Below are positions 27,347 to 36,582 of a stretch of DNA of 64,000 nt, one piece after another. Both the position numbers and the translations under genes were made by a program. This DNA comes from Caryophanales bacterium UBA4691 (GTDB lineage: Bacteria > Bacillota_I > Bacilli_A > RFN20 > CAG-826): assembly GCA_002404865.1 (NCBI GenBank), contig DHKP01000007.1, positions 1 to 64,000 of the forward strand, in the 5' to 3' direction. The notes below the pieces were generated by a model. That model was not told the origin of the DNA. It did not search any database and was given only the letters and a program-made list of their open reading frames with translations. Position 1 is the first letter of the stretch; each line of letters begins with the position of its first letter.

Positions 27347-29080
27347 ATGGAAAGAACGGATTATAATGGCGAATTGCGCTTAAAAGATGTCGGAAGAGAA
27401 GTTACTCTAGTCGGCTGGGTTTCCAACAAAAGAAATCTTGGCGCCATTGAATTTATCGATTTACGTGATAATACGGGGATTGTTCAACTTATCATTACCG
27501 ATTCCGCGAAAGCGCCAATCGTGCGTAATGAATATGTTATTTCGGTCAAAGGAAAGGTTAACAAAAAGGATGTCCCAAATCCAAAACTTCCTACTGGTGA
27601 AATCGAAGTTATCGTAGATGAACTCAAGGTCATCAACGTTGCCGAAAATCCACCTTTCATTATCGCGGACAATACTGATGCTTTAGAAGATACAAGGCTT
27701 CAATACCGTTATTTGGATATTCGCCGTCCAATCATGCTTAAACGCTTAAGAACGAGAGCAAAAATATGCCAAATCACCCACGAATATTTCGATGAGAATC
27801 GCTTCTTAGAGGTAGAAACTCCAATCCTTAATCTTGCGACGCCAGAAGGAGCTAGAGACTATATCGTCCCTTCTCGCTTACATCATGGTGATTTCTACGC
27901 TCTTCCTCAATCGCCACAATTATTTAAGCAGCTTCTCATGATTGGGGGAGTGGAACGTTATTACCAAATCGCACGTTGTTTCCGCGATGAGGATCTTCGA
28001 GCTGACCGTCAACCGGAATTCACGCAAATTGACGTCGAGACTTCTTTTCTTGATCAGGATCAAATTCTTACATTGTCGGAAAGATTTTTAGCAAAACTAT
28101 TCAAGGAAATCGTAAATTACGAAGTAAAACTGCCACTTCGTCGCATTGATTATTGGGACGCAATGGATAAATATGGTAGCGATAAGCCCGATACCCGCTA
28201 TGACTTATTCCTTCATGATATCACATCTATCATGAAAAATAGCGCATTTGAAGGTTTCCATAACCAAAAATACGTAAAAGCGATTGTTATCCCCTCTTAC
28301 GCAGAAAAAGGCACAAGAAAGCTATTGGATGCTTTACAGCTAGAAGCAAGGAAATTCAATCTAAAAGGCGTAATGGCTTTAAAATTCCAAAACGAGAAAT
28401 TAGAAGGTTCATTCACTAAGTTCTTATCGGAAGAAACACAAAATGAACTGATTCATGCCCTTTCCTTAAAAGAAGAAGATTATATTTTATTTGCTAGTAG
28501 CGATTACCGTCAGGACATTGATTTCGGTTTAGGTGCGCTTAGAACGCGCTTTGCAAAAGAACTTGGCTACATTAAGCCAGGAACTTACGATTTACTTTGG
28601 GTTATCAATTTCCCAATGTTTGACAAAATCGAAGGAACAGAGAATTCCTATACCGCTGAACATCACCCATTCACCCGTCCTCGCGATGAAGATCTAAAAT
28701 ATTTAGACTCTGATCCGGAGAAGGTTCTTGCTTACGCTTACGATATCATCATTAATGGTTATGAAGCAGGCGGGGGGACGCTAAGAATCTATGACCATGA
28801 TACGCAATGGAAAATCTTCTCAATACTGGGATTGAGTGAAGAGGATATCTCTCGCAAGTTCGGCTGGTTTATCGATGCTTTCAAATACGGAGTGCCTCCG
28901 CATGGCGGCATCGCATTTGGTTTAGAGCGTCTTTCGATGATATTATGCGGAACAGACAACATCCGTGATGTTATCGCGTTCCCAAAAAATCTTCAGGCAG
29001 TCGATCCAATGTCTAAAGCTCCTGGAAGTGTCTCTGAAGACGCACTAGATGCAGTAGGAATTGAAATCAAAAAAGAGTAA
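27347..29080 (+). CDS. aspS: Aspartyl-tRNA synthetase (bacterial type)
   Basis: The 577-residue class IIb enzyme has an N-terminal OB anticodon-binding domain (VTLVGWVSNKRNLGAIEFIDLRD), motif 2 YYQIARCFRDEDLRADRQPEFTQ, the bacterial GAD insertion domain (~residues 285-410) and motif 3 GIAFGLERL near 525. It charges tRNA-Asp. Whether it is discriminating cannot be decided; no gatCAB genes are in the window. It is translated from its own SD (GAGGGA) and co-transcribed with hisS. Confidence 0.97.
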   Translation: MERTDYNGELRLKDVGREVTLVGWVSNKRNLGAIEFIDLRDNTGIVQLIITDSAKAPIVRNEYVISVKGKVNKKDVPNPKLPTGEIEVIVDELKVINVAENPPFIIADNTDALEDTRLQYRYLDIRRPIMLKRLRTRAKICQITHEYFDENRFLEVETPILNLATPEGARDYIVPSRLHHGDFYALPQSPQLFKQLLMIGGVERYYQIARCFRDEDLRADRQPEFTQIDVETSFLDQDQILTLSERFLAKLFKEIVNYEVKLPLRRIDYWDAMDKYGSDKPDTRYDLFLHDITSIMKNSAFEGFHNQKYVKAIVIPSYAEKGTRKLLDALQLEARKFNLKGVMALKFQNEKLEGSFTKFLSEETQNELIHALSLKEEDYILFASSDYRQDIDFGLGALRTRFAKELGYIKPGTYDLLWVINFPMFDKIEGTENSYTAEHHPFTRPRDEDLKYLDSDPEKVLAYAYDIIINGYEAGGGTLRIYDHDTQWKIFSILGLSEEDISRKFGWFIDAFKYGVPPHGGIAFGLERLSMILCGTDNIRDVIAFPKNLQAVDPMSKAPGSVSEDALDAVGIEIKKE

Positions 29081-29099
29081 TCATTATACTTTGTATAAT
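29061..29099 (+). promoter_or_regulatory. Promoter region of tkt with overlapping dyad
   Basis: TTGAAA (29061) with TATACT (29085) at 18 nt is one promoter reading; a second -10, TATAAT, lies at 29094. Both -10 boxes are halves of a perfect inverted repeat ATTATAC-TTT-GTATAAT (29083-29099), a possible operator. Confidence 0.5.
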
Positions 29100-29146
29100 G
29101 TAGCTACTAACAATTAACTAAAAAACAACTAAGGAGATTAGTAACC

Positions 29147-31123
29147 ATGGCTTATCCAAAAAAGTATGATGATATCGATACCTTATCGGTGAATACCTTA
29201 CGCGCTCTTGTTTTAGACATGATTGACAAGGCTAATAGCGGTCACCCAGGGATGGCTTTAGATATCGCTCCGACTCTTTATGTCCTCTATCGCGATTATT
29301 TGACGGCCAATCCAAAACAAACCGATTGGTTTAATCGCGACCGTTTCATTTTAAGTTCAGGGCATAATAGTGCGCTTTTATATGCGTTGCTTCATTTGGC
29401 TGGATTTTCTTTATCGATCGATGATTTAAAGCGTTTTCGCCAATTAGGGTCATTAACGCCAGGTCACCCCGAGGTTAAATATACCCCAGGCATAGAAGCA
29501 ACCGCAGGTCCATTAGGGCAAGGAATCGCTCAATCCGTAGGTTTTGCTCTTGCTGAAGAAGCAGTTGCCTCCCAATACAAAGAAGGGGAAAGGCTTTGTT
29601 CTCATTATACTTTCGTTTTATGTGGCGATGGTTGCTTAGAGGAAGGGATTAGCCAAGAAGCGATTAGCTTTGCTGGTTTACAAAAATTAGAGAAGCTCAT
29701 TCTTATCTATGACCAAAACCAATCCACTTTGGACGGCCCGACTTCTTGGTCACTTAATGAAGACGAAAAGAAACGTTTTGAAGCGAGCGGCTGGAGAACA
29801 TTAGAAGTAAAAGACGGAAACAACTTAATAGAAATCTCTAAGGCAATCAAAAAGGCCAAAAAGCCATGCGGGAAACCAACCATGATTTTGGTCCATACAG
29901 AAATTGGATATGGATCCCCATTAGCAGGTAGCCATAAAAGCCATGGCTCTCCTTTGGGAGAAGCGATGAGCAAGGAGACCAAAGATTTTTTCAATTATTC
30001 CCTATCTCCTTTTGAAATCGATCCAAGAGTCTATGATAGATTCAAAGAGACTTTCTGCGCGCGTGGCAAAAAAGCCTATAAAAAATACGATAGAGATTTA
30101 AAGAATTATCAAAAGAAATACCCGGATGAATATCATAGGTTCCTTATTGCCTTAAAAGGAGATTTAAAAGACTATCTTTTAGAGGAACCTCACGAATTTA
30201 AAAATGAGGCAAGTCGCGCGACTAGCGGCCGTTTCTTAGTAAACGCTAACCAAAAGATTCCATTTTTAATGGGTGGAAGCGCGGATGTAGCAAGCAGTAC
30301 GAAAACTTCTATTCCGCTTGATCCTGGCTTTAGCCCAGCTCATCATGAAGCAAGAAATATCAATTTCGGCATTCGCGAATTTGGAATGGCTAGCATCCAA
30401 AATGGAATGCTCCTTCACGGAGGGCTCAGAACTTATGTAGGAAGTTTCTTTGTCTTTATCGATTACATGCGCGCTGCAATCCGTATGTCAAGTTTAGAAA
30501 AATTGCCGGCGATTTATGTTCTTACTCACGATTCTTTAGCGGTAGGGGAAGATGGGCCAACACACGAACCGATTGAGCAGCTTGAATCGCTCCGTGCGCA
30601 GCCGCATCTAGTTGTTTTGCGCCCAGCTGACGCTAGGGAGACTTATGCTTCTTGGAATTACGCGCTAGCTAGCTTAGACACGCCTACTTGCCTTATCTTA
30701 AGCCGCCAGACCCTTCCTTTGATTTCTTCTTCAAGTAAAGAAGGGGTGAATCATGGGGCATATCTAGTGGAAAAATGTGATGAGCCAGCCTTAGAAGTCC
30801 TAGCTTCTGGTTCAGAAGTGAACTTGGCGGTTGAAACAAGCCGAGAATTAAAAAAGGAAGGAATCAACATTAGCGTCATTAGCGTCCCCTCATTCGAAAT
30901 CCTTGAAAAGCAGCCTGAATCCTATAAAAAATGCCTTTTTTCTCTCCCTCGAGAAAAACGAGTTGGCTTAGAAATGGGGACAGCTACTAGCTATTATAAA
31001 TATTGTGATTATGTTTACGGCTTACATGATTTCGGAGTCAGCGCTCCTTGTGAGCAAGCACTCGCTCATTACGGGTTTAATGTAGAAAGTTTTGCAAATT
31101 ACTTGCGCAGCTTGCTTAAATAG
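29147..31123 (+). CDS. tkt: Transketolase
   Basis: The 658-residue thiamine-diphosphate enzyme shows GHPGMALDIAP near residue 27, GPLGQGIAQSVG near 125, the ThDP motif GDGCLEEGISQEA near 164, and the pyrimidine-domain NFGIREFGMASIQNGM with the catalytic Glu. It interconverts pentose and triose/hexose phosphates. Together with dxs and deoB nearby, it handles pentose-phosphate carbon. It has its own promoter and SD (AAGGAG). Confidence 0.97.
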   Translation: MAYPKKYDDIDTLSVNTLRALVLDMIDKANSGHPGMALDIAPTLYVLYRDYLTANPKQTDWFNRDRFILSSGHNSALLYALLHLAGFSLSIDDLKRFRQLGSLTPGHPEVKYTPGIEATAGPLGQGIAQSVGFALAEEAVASQYKEGERLCSHYTFVLCGDGCLEEGISQEAISFAGLQKLEKLILIYDQNQSTLDGPTSWSLNEDEKKRFEASGWRTLEVKDGNNLIEISKAIKKAKKPCGKPTMILVHTEIGYGSPLAGSHKSHGSPLGEAMSKETKDFFNYSLSPFEIDPRVYDRFKETFCARGKKAYKKYDRDLKNYQKKYPDEYHRFLIALKGDLKDYLLEEPHEFKNEASRATSGRFLVNANQKIPFLMGGSADVASSTKTSIPLDPGFSPAHHEARNINFGIREFGMASIQNGMLLHGGLRTYVGSFFVFIDYMRAAIRMSSLEKLPAIYVLTHDSLAVGEDGPTHEPIEQLESLRAQPHLVVLRPADARETYASWNYALASLDTPTCLILSRQTLPLISSSSKEGVNHGAYLVEKCDEPALEVLASGSEVNLAVETSRELKKEGINISVISVPSFEILEKQPESYKKCLFSLPREKRVGLEMGTATSYYKYCDYVYGLHDFGVSAPCEQALAHYGFNVESFANYLRSLLK

Positions 31124-31138
31124 GGGATATTCATAATT

Positions 31139-31486
31139 ATGAGAAACGGATACGTTGAAATTAATAATTATACTTATCTTGGCGACATGGGAATCTCTCA
31201 CCGCGTTTTCGAAACGATTGCCGTTAATGCTTGCAATCAAGTCAACGGCGTTTCGATTGATACGAGTAAAAAAAGAAAAGTCTATACCATCGAGTTCTCT
31301 AAGCCCGTTCATGCGACGATCAGGAAAAACGGAAAAGTCGACATTAAGCTTGAAGTCATCTTAAAAAAAGGCGTCGATGTGAAGCGTGTTTGTAACGCAA
31401 TAGAAGAGAATGTCTCCAATTCGATTCAAATGATGTGCGAGACCGTCCCCTTCAATGTCACGATTAATGTGAATGGATTCCATTAG
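31139..31486 (+). CDS. yqhY: Asp23/Gls24-family protein YqhY
   Basis: The 115-residue protein begins YVEINNYTYLGDMGISHRVFETIAVNAC and has VNGVSI near residue 38, the Asp23/DUF322 pattern. Position directly before nusB and xseAB identifies it as YqhY. YqhY has been linked to control of acetyl-CoA carboxylase in Bacillus; other paralogues associate with the cell envelope. It is separated from nusB by a terminator and a new promoter. Confidence 0.92.
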   Translation: MRNGYVEINNYTYLGDMGISHRVFETIAVNACNQVNGVSIDTSKKRKVYTIEFSKPVHATIRKNGKVDIKLEVILKKGVDVKRVCNAIEENVSNSIQMMCETVPFNVTINVNGFH

Positions 31487-31500
31487 CCAAAAGCAATGAT

Positions 31501-31525
31501 AGCTCCCCTTATCGGGGGCTTTTTT
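31501..31525 (+). terminator. Terminator between yqhY and nusB
   Basis: AGCTCCC pairs with GGGGGCT (one G-T pair) around a short loop and is followed by six T. Confidence 0.85.
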
Positions 31526-31555
31526 GAATAGTTTTTCGCTTTCAAGAGGGACTTA

Positions 31556-31564
31556 TGGTAGAAT
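31556..31564 (+). promoter_or_regulatory. Extended -10 promoter of nusB-xseAB
   Basis: TGG-TAGAAT is an extended -10 element (TGn plus hexamer). It lies 35 nt before the nusB ATG, leaving room for the SD AAGGAAG at 31584-31590. Confidence 0.55.
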
Positions 31565-31599
31565 GTCACGGCTTACAAAAGACAAGGAAGCATTGTTCT

Positions 31600-32028
31600 A
31601 TGGCAAATCAGCAAATCTCATCACGTAATCGTCAGCAAATCATCGCAATGAACGCTCTATATGACGTCTTAACCTATATGGATATGGGAGAGGAAATCGA
31701 TATCGAAACGATTGTAAGCTCATTGTGTGATCTTCCTTATGAAAAATGCCCGATTTACGTCAAGCAAATCGTTTTAGCTGCAATCAAAAACTTAGACGCG
31801 GAAATTTCTTTGTTAGAAAAAAATATGATTAAGTGGACTTTTGGACGTCTGAATCGCGTAGAGCAAGCCATATTGCTATTATCTTTGACTCATTATTTTT
31901 TTGTTGATAAAGAAATCGAGAAAGGTATCGTCATCAATGTGGCGATAAATCTCGCCAAAAATTACCTCGATGCGAAGGACTATAAATTTGTGAACGCGAT
32001 TTTAGATAAGGTGCTTGTTCGTGAATAA
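31600..32028 (+). CDS. nusB: Transcription antitermination/rRNA processing factor NusB
   Basis: The ~142-residue protein starts at ATG 31600 (SD AAGGAAG with 9-nt spacing). A longer frame from 31555 would begin inside the promoter. It shows the NusB pattern SRNRQQIIAMNALYDVLTY at the N-terminus and NVAINLAKNYLDAKDYKFVNAILDKV at the C-terminus. With NusE/S10 it binds boxA RNA for rRNA antitermination. The end overlaps xseA. Confidence 0.94.
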   Translation: MANQQISSRNRQQIIAMNALYDVLTYMDMGEEIDIETIVSSLCDLPYEKCPIYVKQIVLAAIKNLDAEISLLEKNMIKWTFGRLNRVEQAILLLSLTHYFFVDKEIEKGIVINVAINLAKNYLDAKDYKFVNAILDKVLVRE

Positions 32029-33226
32029 ACCGCAAAAAAACTATTTATCCGTAACAGAAATCAATAGTCTCATTAAGGACACTCTGGAAGAGTCTTTTGA
32101 TTATTGGTTAAAGGTTCGAGGCGAGATTTCTTCTTTTAAAATTTATCCTAGCGCGGTTTATTTCGATATCAAAGACGAGCGAAGCGTTTTAAATTGCATC
32201 ATGTGGAATTCTACATACAAAGAACTCTCTTTTTCGCCAAAAATTGGTGATTTGATTGATTTAGAAGGAAAAATAAACGTATACGTCGCAAGAGGACGTT
32301 ATTCTTTTATCGCTAGATCCCTTCTTCCAGCAGGGCAAGGAGATGCCTTATTAAAGTTAGAAAGACTAAAGAAAAAACTTGCCGATGAAGGCTTATTCGA
32401 TGAAGCAAGGAAAAGGCCGATTAATCCATTTCCAAAAACAATCGGCATCATCTGCGCTAGAGGGAGCGCGGCTTTGAGTGACTTAATTAAAAACTTAGGT
32501 CGCAGATGGCCCTTAGCAGATATCGTATTTTTCCCTAGCCTAGTTCAAGGAGATGAAGCGCCTTCATCATTATTGAAAGCTTTTAGTCTTTCTCAGACTT
32601 ATCCCTTAGACACCCTCATCGTTGCTAGAGGCGGCGGTTCAAACGAAGACTTAAGCGCCTTCAACGATGAAAAATTTGTTCGTGCCTTAGCAAATAGCAA
32701 AATGCCTACGATATCGGCGGTAGGTCACGAAATTGACGTTACTCTAGTGGATTACGTAAGCGACTTAAGAGTCTCGACTCCCACAGGAGCGGCAGAAGCG
32801 GCAACTCCTAACCAAGAAGATATCATGACCATGATTGCGGAAGAAGAAAAACGAATTCTCTTAACGATGGAAAGACTAATCAATCGGAGACAAGAAAAAA
32901 TTGAATTATTATCATCTCGTTCCTTCTTCTCTCGACCAATCGATTTATATAAGCCGATTGAGGAAAAAATCACTTCCTTAAAAGAAAGGCTAAATTCAGC
33001 TATCGCGAATGCCATAAAATTAAAGGAAGAAAAACTAAATTCGTTTAAAAAACACCTTTCCGCTATCAACCCATATGCCGTCTTGAATAGAGGATACGGA
33101 ATCATCTATAACGAGAAGGGAACGATTGTGAGAAGCATCAACGAAGTAGGAAACGAGACTAGATTAAACCTAAAAGTCAAGGATGGTATAATCTTAAGCA
33201 AAGTGGAGGGAACAGAGCATGAGTGA
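32021..33226 (+). CDS. xseA: Exodeoxyribonuclease VII large subunit
   Basis: The ~401-residue protein has an N-terminal OB domain (LSVTEINSLIKDTLEESFDYWLKVRGEIS), the nuclease core (IGIICARGSAALSDLIKNL, LIVARGGGSNEDLSAFNDE, SAVGHEIDVTLVDYVSDLRVSTPTGAAE) and a C-terminal coiled coil. The start is most likely GTG 32021, overlapping the nusB stop by 8 nt; TTG 32015 is also in frame. The XseA-XseB complex degrades ssDNA from both ends. xseB overlaps the 3' end. Confidence 0.95.
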   Translation: MNKPQKNYLSVTEINSLIKDTLEESFDYWLKVRGEISSFKIYPSAVYFDIKDERSVLNCIMWNSTYKELSFSPKIGDLIDLEGKINVYVARGRYSFIARSLLPAGQGDALLKLERLKKKLADEGLFDEARKRPINPFPKTIGIICARGSAALSDLIKNLGRRWPLADIVFFPSLVQGDEAPSSLLKAFSLSQTYPLDTLIVARGGGSNEDLSAFNDEKFVRALANSKMPTISAVGHEIDVTLVDYVSDLRVSTPTGAAEAATPNQEDIMTMIAEEEKRILLTMERLINRRQEKIELLSSRSFFSRPIDLYKPIEEKITSLKERLNSAIANAIKLKEEKLNSFKKHLSAINPYAVLNRGYGIIYNEKGTIVRSINEVGNETRLNLKVKDGIILSKVEGTEHE

Positions 33227-33419
33227 AAAGACGGAAATGAGTTTCGAAGATAAACTAAAACGCTTAGAGGAAATTGTCGCCAAAATCGAAAGCGGTTCTC
33301 TCTCATTAGAAGAATCATTATCGCTATTTGAAGAAGGGGAAAAACTCATTAATGACCTTAACCTCACGTTGATTGACGCAAAGAAAAAGATAGGGAAATA
33401 TCTGACAATCGAAGGATAA
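33219..33419 (+). CDS. xseB: Exodeoxyribonuclease VII small subunit
   Basis: The 66-residue protein has the family signature FEDKLKRLEEIVAKIESGSLSLEESLSLFEEGEKL: two helices that pack on XseA. It overlaps the xseA 3' end by 8 nt and has SD GGAGG about 10 nt upstream. Confidence 0.95.
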   Translation: MSEKTEMSFEDKLKRLEEIVAKIESGSLSLEESLSLFEEGEKLINDLNLTLIDAKKKIGKYLTIEG

Positions 33420-33441
33420 TATAGTAATTAATTAGTAGTTT

Positions 33442-33447
33442 TATAGT
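33442..33447 (+). promoter_or_regulatory. Possible -10 box of a leaderless promoter for dxs
   Basis: TATAGT ends 9 nt before ATG 33457. No SD lies between them, and no clear -35 is visible. Confidence 0.35.
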
Positions 33448-33456
33448 TGTTTCACG

Positions 33457-35349
33457 ATGAAAAAAAGTATAGATAAAATCGAAATAACATCATTAAAAGA
33501 CCCTAATATCGTTAAAACGCTTAGTTACAAACAATTAGAGACGCTTTGTCACGATATTCGCCGGGAAATTATTTTAAAAACTTCTATTTATGGCGGCCAT
33601 CTATCTAGTAATCTCGGTGTCGTAGAATTAACGGTTGCTTTATACCGTTCCTTCAACTTCCCAACCGACAAATTAATCTTTGATGTTGGGCATCAATGCT
33701 ACACTCATAAAATCTTAACAGGTCGTTGTTTGGACCACTTAAACGAAAGAGGCTACATCACTGGTTTCGAGAATAGAAAAGAGTCTATTTATGATATCTA
33801 TGAAGCAGGACATAGTTCTACTTCTCTCAGTGCGATTGAAGGCTTTGCGATCGCTAGAGACTTATCCTGCCAAAACTATAATGTGGTCGGAGTCATTGGC
33901 GATGCAAGCTTAGTAAACGGATTAGCGTTTGAAGCGCTGAACGATATCGGCTGTCGGGACCATAAAGTCATTATTGTGATAAACGATAACGAGATGAGCA
34001 TATCCGCTCCAACAGGAGCAATAGGGAAGATGTTCCGGAAGGTTTCCGTCAATCGTCTTTACAATGATATCAAACGTAGTTTCCACAAATCGATGGTCTA
34101 CAATAGCGGGCATGGAAAACGTATTCGTTCCATCTGGAGATTCATTAAATCCAAAATAAAAAGCATCCTTGTTCCTAACACATTATTCGATAATATGGGA
34201 TACACCTATATCGGGCCAGTGGACGGGCACAATATCAAAACGCTAGAAAAAGCTTTTAAAGAGGCTAAAACAACGACCAAATCCGCTATCGTTCATGTTC
34301 GCACGAGAAAAGGCAAAGGATATGGACCAGCCGAAAACGACAAAGTCGGTTATTGGCATGGGGTAACGCCTTTTGATATCGCGACGGGCAGGCCCTTAAA
34401 GAATTACGATGGCTTAAATTCTTGGAGTCATCATATGGGCGACTTGGTTCACCATGAAATGGCTACGCATCAAAAATGCGAGCTTATCGTACCTGCAATG
34501 GTCAGAGGGAGCGGTTTGGAAGCTTGTTTTGATGATTTCCCAATGCGTTCGATTGACGTAGGCATTGCCGAAGAACACGCGTTAACGATGGCTGGCGCTA
34601 TGTCTTTAGAAGGGATTCACCCAATTGTTACCATCTATTCCACTTTCTTGCAGCGCGCTTACGATGAATTGCTTCATGATTGCGCGAGAATGAATACCGA
34701 CTTAAGTCTTCTTATCGATAGGGCTGGATTAGTCGGATTAAACGGGGCAACCCATCAAGGAATTTATGACGAAGCCTTTTTGAATAGCATCCCTAACGTA
34801 ACATTATCGATGCCTAGCACTTACGAAATCGCCAAGAAATTGCTTAGTGAGTCTTTAAAAGAAGGAAATGGAGTTTACGCTATTCGTTATCCGCATTCGG
34901 TGATGAATAACGAACAAGAGAATTGGCATGACGAAGGTCTATCTATCGAAGAAAAGAAATGGCTAATCCGCAAAGAAATCATCGAAAGGGGCATAAACGT
35001 CATTACAGTGGGACCTCTAGGATTTGATCTTTTCCAAAAGTGCAAAGATCTTCCCATTGGTTTTATTGACGCGATATTTTTGAATCCTCTCGATTCATCA
35101 GCTATATCAAAGCTAATCAATAGCGCTCATATCATCATATATGACCCCTATGGGAGCAAAAACGGATTTATAACCCTATTAGAAGCATCTTTGCTCGAAA
35201 AAGGATACAAAGGGGAGATTTCTGCTTTTAGCGTTCCTAACGCTTTCGTGGAACATGCAAGTTTTGATGAACAGCTATCTTCTTATGGGCTATCGCTAGA
35301 TGAGATGCGCCAGTTTTTAGAAAAGGCAATTCAAGCAAGCGAAATCTAA
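33457..35349 (+). CDS. dxs: 1-deoxy-D-xylulose-5-phosphate synthase
   Basis: The 630-residue protein has the DXS-specific features DVGHQCYTHKILTGR near residue 75, GHSSTSLSAIEGFAIA, the ThDP motif GDASLVNGLAFEAL ending in INDNEMSIS, GYTYIGPVDGHN near residue 249, and the transketolase-like C-terminal half (DVGIAEEHALTMAGAMS). The ThDP motif reads GDAS rather than the common GDGA, with the Gly replaced by Ala. It condenses pyruvate and glyceraldehyde-3-phosphate, the entry step of the MEP isoprenoid route; ispG and ispH of the same route are also in this window. It may be transcribed without a leader. Confidence 0.95.
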   Translation: MKKSIDKIEITSLKDPNIVKTLSYKQLETLCHDIRREIILKTSIYGGHLSSNLGVVELTVALYRSFNFPTDKLIFDVGHQCYTHKILTGRCLDHLNERGYITGFENRKESIYDIYEAGHSSTSLSAIEGFAIARDLSCQNYNVVGVIGDASLVNGLAFEALNDIGCRDHKVIIVINDNEMSISAPTGAIGKMFRKVSVNRLYNDIKRSFHKSMVYNSGHGKRIRSIWRFIKSKIKSILVPNTLFDNMGYTYIGPVDGHNIKTLEKAFKEAKTTTKSAIVHVRTRKGKGYGPAENDKVGYWHGVTPFDIATGRPLKNYDGLNSWSHHMGDLVHHEMATHQKCELIVPAMVRGSGLEACFDDFPMRSIDVGIAEEHALTMAGAMSLEGIHPIVTIYSTFLQRAYDELLHDCARMNTDLSLLIDRAGLVGLNGATHQGIYDEAFLNSIPNVTLSMPSTYEIAKKLLSESLKEGNGVYAIRYPHSVMNNEQENWHDEGLSIEEKKWLIRKEIIERGINVITVGPLGFDLFQKCKDLPIGFIDAIFLNPLDSSAISKLINSAHIIIYDPYGSKNGFITLLEASLLEKGYKGEISAFSVPNAFVEHASFDEQLSSYGLSLDEMRQFLEKAIQASEI

Positions 35350-35374
35350 ATTCTTAACAAGAATTCGCACTTAC

Positions 35375-35380
35375 TATAAA
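35375..35380 (+). promoter_or_regulatory. -10 box of a leaderless promoter for dinB
   Basis: TATAAA is followed by 8 nt and the ATG at 35389, with no SD. TTCTTA (35351) at 18 nt or TTAACA (35354) at 15 nt may serve as -35. No LexA-like box is evident. Confidence 0.5.
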
Positions 35381-35388
35381 ATCCTCGT

Positions 35389-36582
35389 ATGGCAAAAATC
35401 ATCATGCACATCGATTTGAACGCTTTCTTTGCTACCGCGGAAGAGGCGAGGAACCCTGCCTTAAGAGGAAAGCCGATTATTGTTGGTCATCCTGGGAGAA
35501 GAGGCGTTGTCTCTACTGCGAATTATGAAGCGAGGAAATACGGTATCCATAGCGCTATGCCAACCTACGAAGCATTACAACGTTGTCCCTCCTTGGTTAT
35601 CGTTCCATGCGATTTTCAATATTATGAAATGCTCTCGAATTCCTTCTTTGCTTTTTTAAGGCGTATCACTCCTTTAGTGGAACCAGCAAGCATTGATGAA
35701 GGCTATGTGGATATGACCTCGATTTTGAGCAAGGAAAAAAGCCCTCTATCGTACTTAAAGAAATTACAAAACGACATTTTGAAAGAGCTTGATCTTAAAT
35801 GTTCTATTGGTATTGCAACAACAAAATTTCTCGCTAAGATGGCTAGCGATATGAAAAAACCAATGGGGATAACGATATTGCGGAAAAAGGATTTGCCTAT
35901 TTTGCTATATCCGCTCCCCATTGAATCGTTTTGGGGAATAGGAAGGAAAACTGCCCCAAGATTAAAAGCATTAGGTATAGAAACGATTGGTGACTTTAAA
36001 AAGAGGAGCGACGAAAATGATAAAAGTCTCATGGATACCCTTGGCAAATTCTATCTAACTGCCAAAGCTTGGGTGAACGGGGAGGGAAACGATAAAGTGG
36101 ATCCGACTCCATACGACCCAAAAAGCATCGGGAGAAGCGAAACGTTCCCTTCTGACACGAACGACTATGAAGAAATCGTCTATAAAATTCAAGAATTATC
36201 TAGAGAAGTGAGCGCATCAGCAGAGCGAGAAGGAAAAAAAGGAAAAACCATATCTCTCGTTATTAAAGATAGCAACTTTCATTCTCACGATAAAAGCATT
36301 ACGAGTAAGCTTGCCACGAATGATTTCGATGACATTTTTGACAATGCATTAGATTTATACGAGAAGAATTTCCTAGGACGCGTTATTCGCCTTGTTGGTG
36401 TTTCATTGTCTTCCCTAATCGATCCAAAAGAGGAAACGGTGCAAATGTCATTTTGGAATTATGACGAATACGAAAAAATGGATAGGACAAAACTTCTCAT
36501 TAACGACTTTAACCGGCGATTAAAGGGGGATTTTCTTTTTTCGGCGAGAAAGGTTAAGAAAAATGGAAATCAAAAGTGCTGA
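35389..36582 (+). CDS. dinB: DNA polymerase IV (Y-family)
   Basis: The 397-residue polymerase has the N-terminal catalytic HIDLNAFFAT (metal Asp near residue 8), the second acidic motif SIDEGYVDMTS near residues 101-111, thumb-domain helix-hairpin-helix FWGIGRKTAPRLKALGIETIGDF, and a little-finger domain. It performs error-prone translesion synthesis. The end reads FSARKVKKNGNQKC; a clear beta-clamp-binding peptide is not obvious. The 3' end overlaps the recombinase gene by 20 nt. Confidence 0.95.
   Translation: MAKIIMHIDLNAFFATAEEARNPALRGKPIIVGHPGRRGVVSTANYEARKYGIHSAMPTYEALQRCPSLVIVPCDFQYYEMLSNSFFAFLRRITPLVEPASIDEGYVDMTSILSKEKSPLSYLKKLQNDILKELDLKCSIGIATTKFLAKMASDMKKPMGITILRKKDLPILLYPLPIESFWGIGRKTAPRLKALGIETIGDFKKRSDENDKSLMDTLGKFYLTAKAWVNGEGNDKVDPTPYDPKSIGRSETFPSDTNDYEEIVYKIQELSREVSASAEREGKKGKTISLVIKDSNFHSHDKSITSKLATNDFDDIFDNALDLYEKNFLGRVIRLVGVSLSSLIDPKEETVQMSFWNYDEYEKMDRTKLLINDFNRRLKGDFLFSARKVKKNGNQKC

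Noticed and set aside
31555..31599. Upstream start for NusB (MVECHGLQKTRK extension).
   Set aside because: It covers an extended -10 promoter; the ATG at 31600 has a proper SD and matches the NusB N-terminus.
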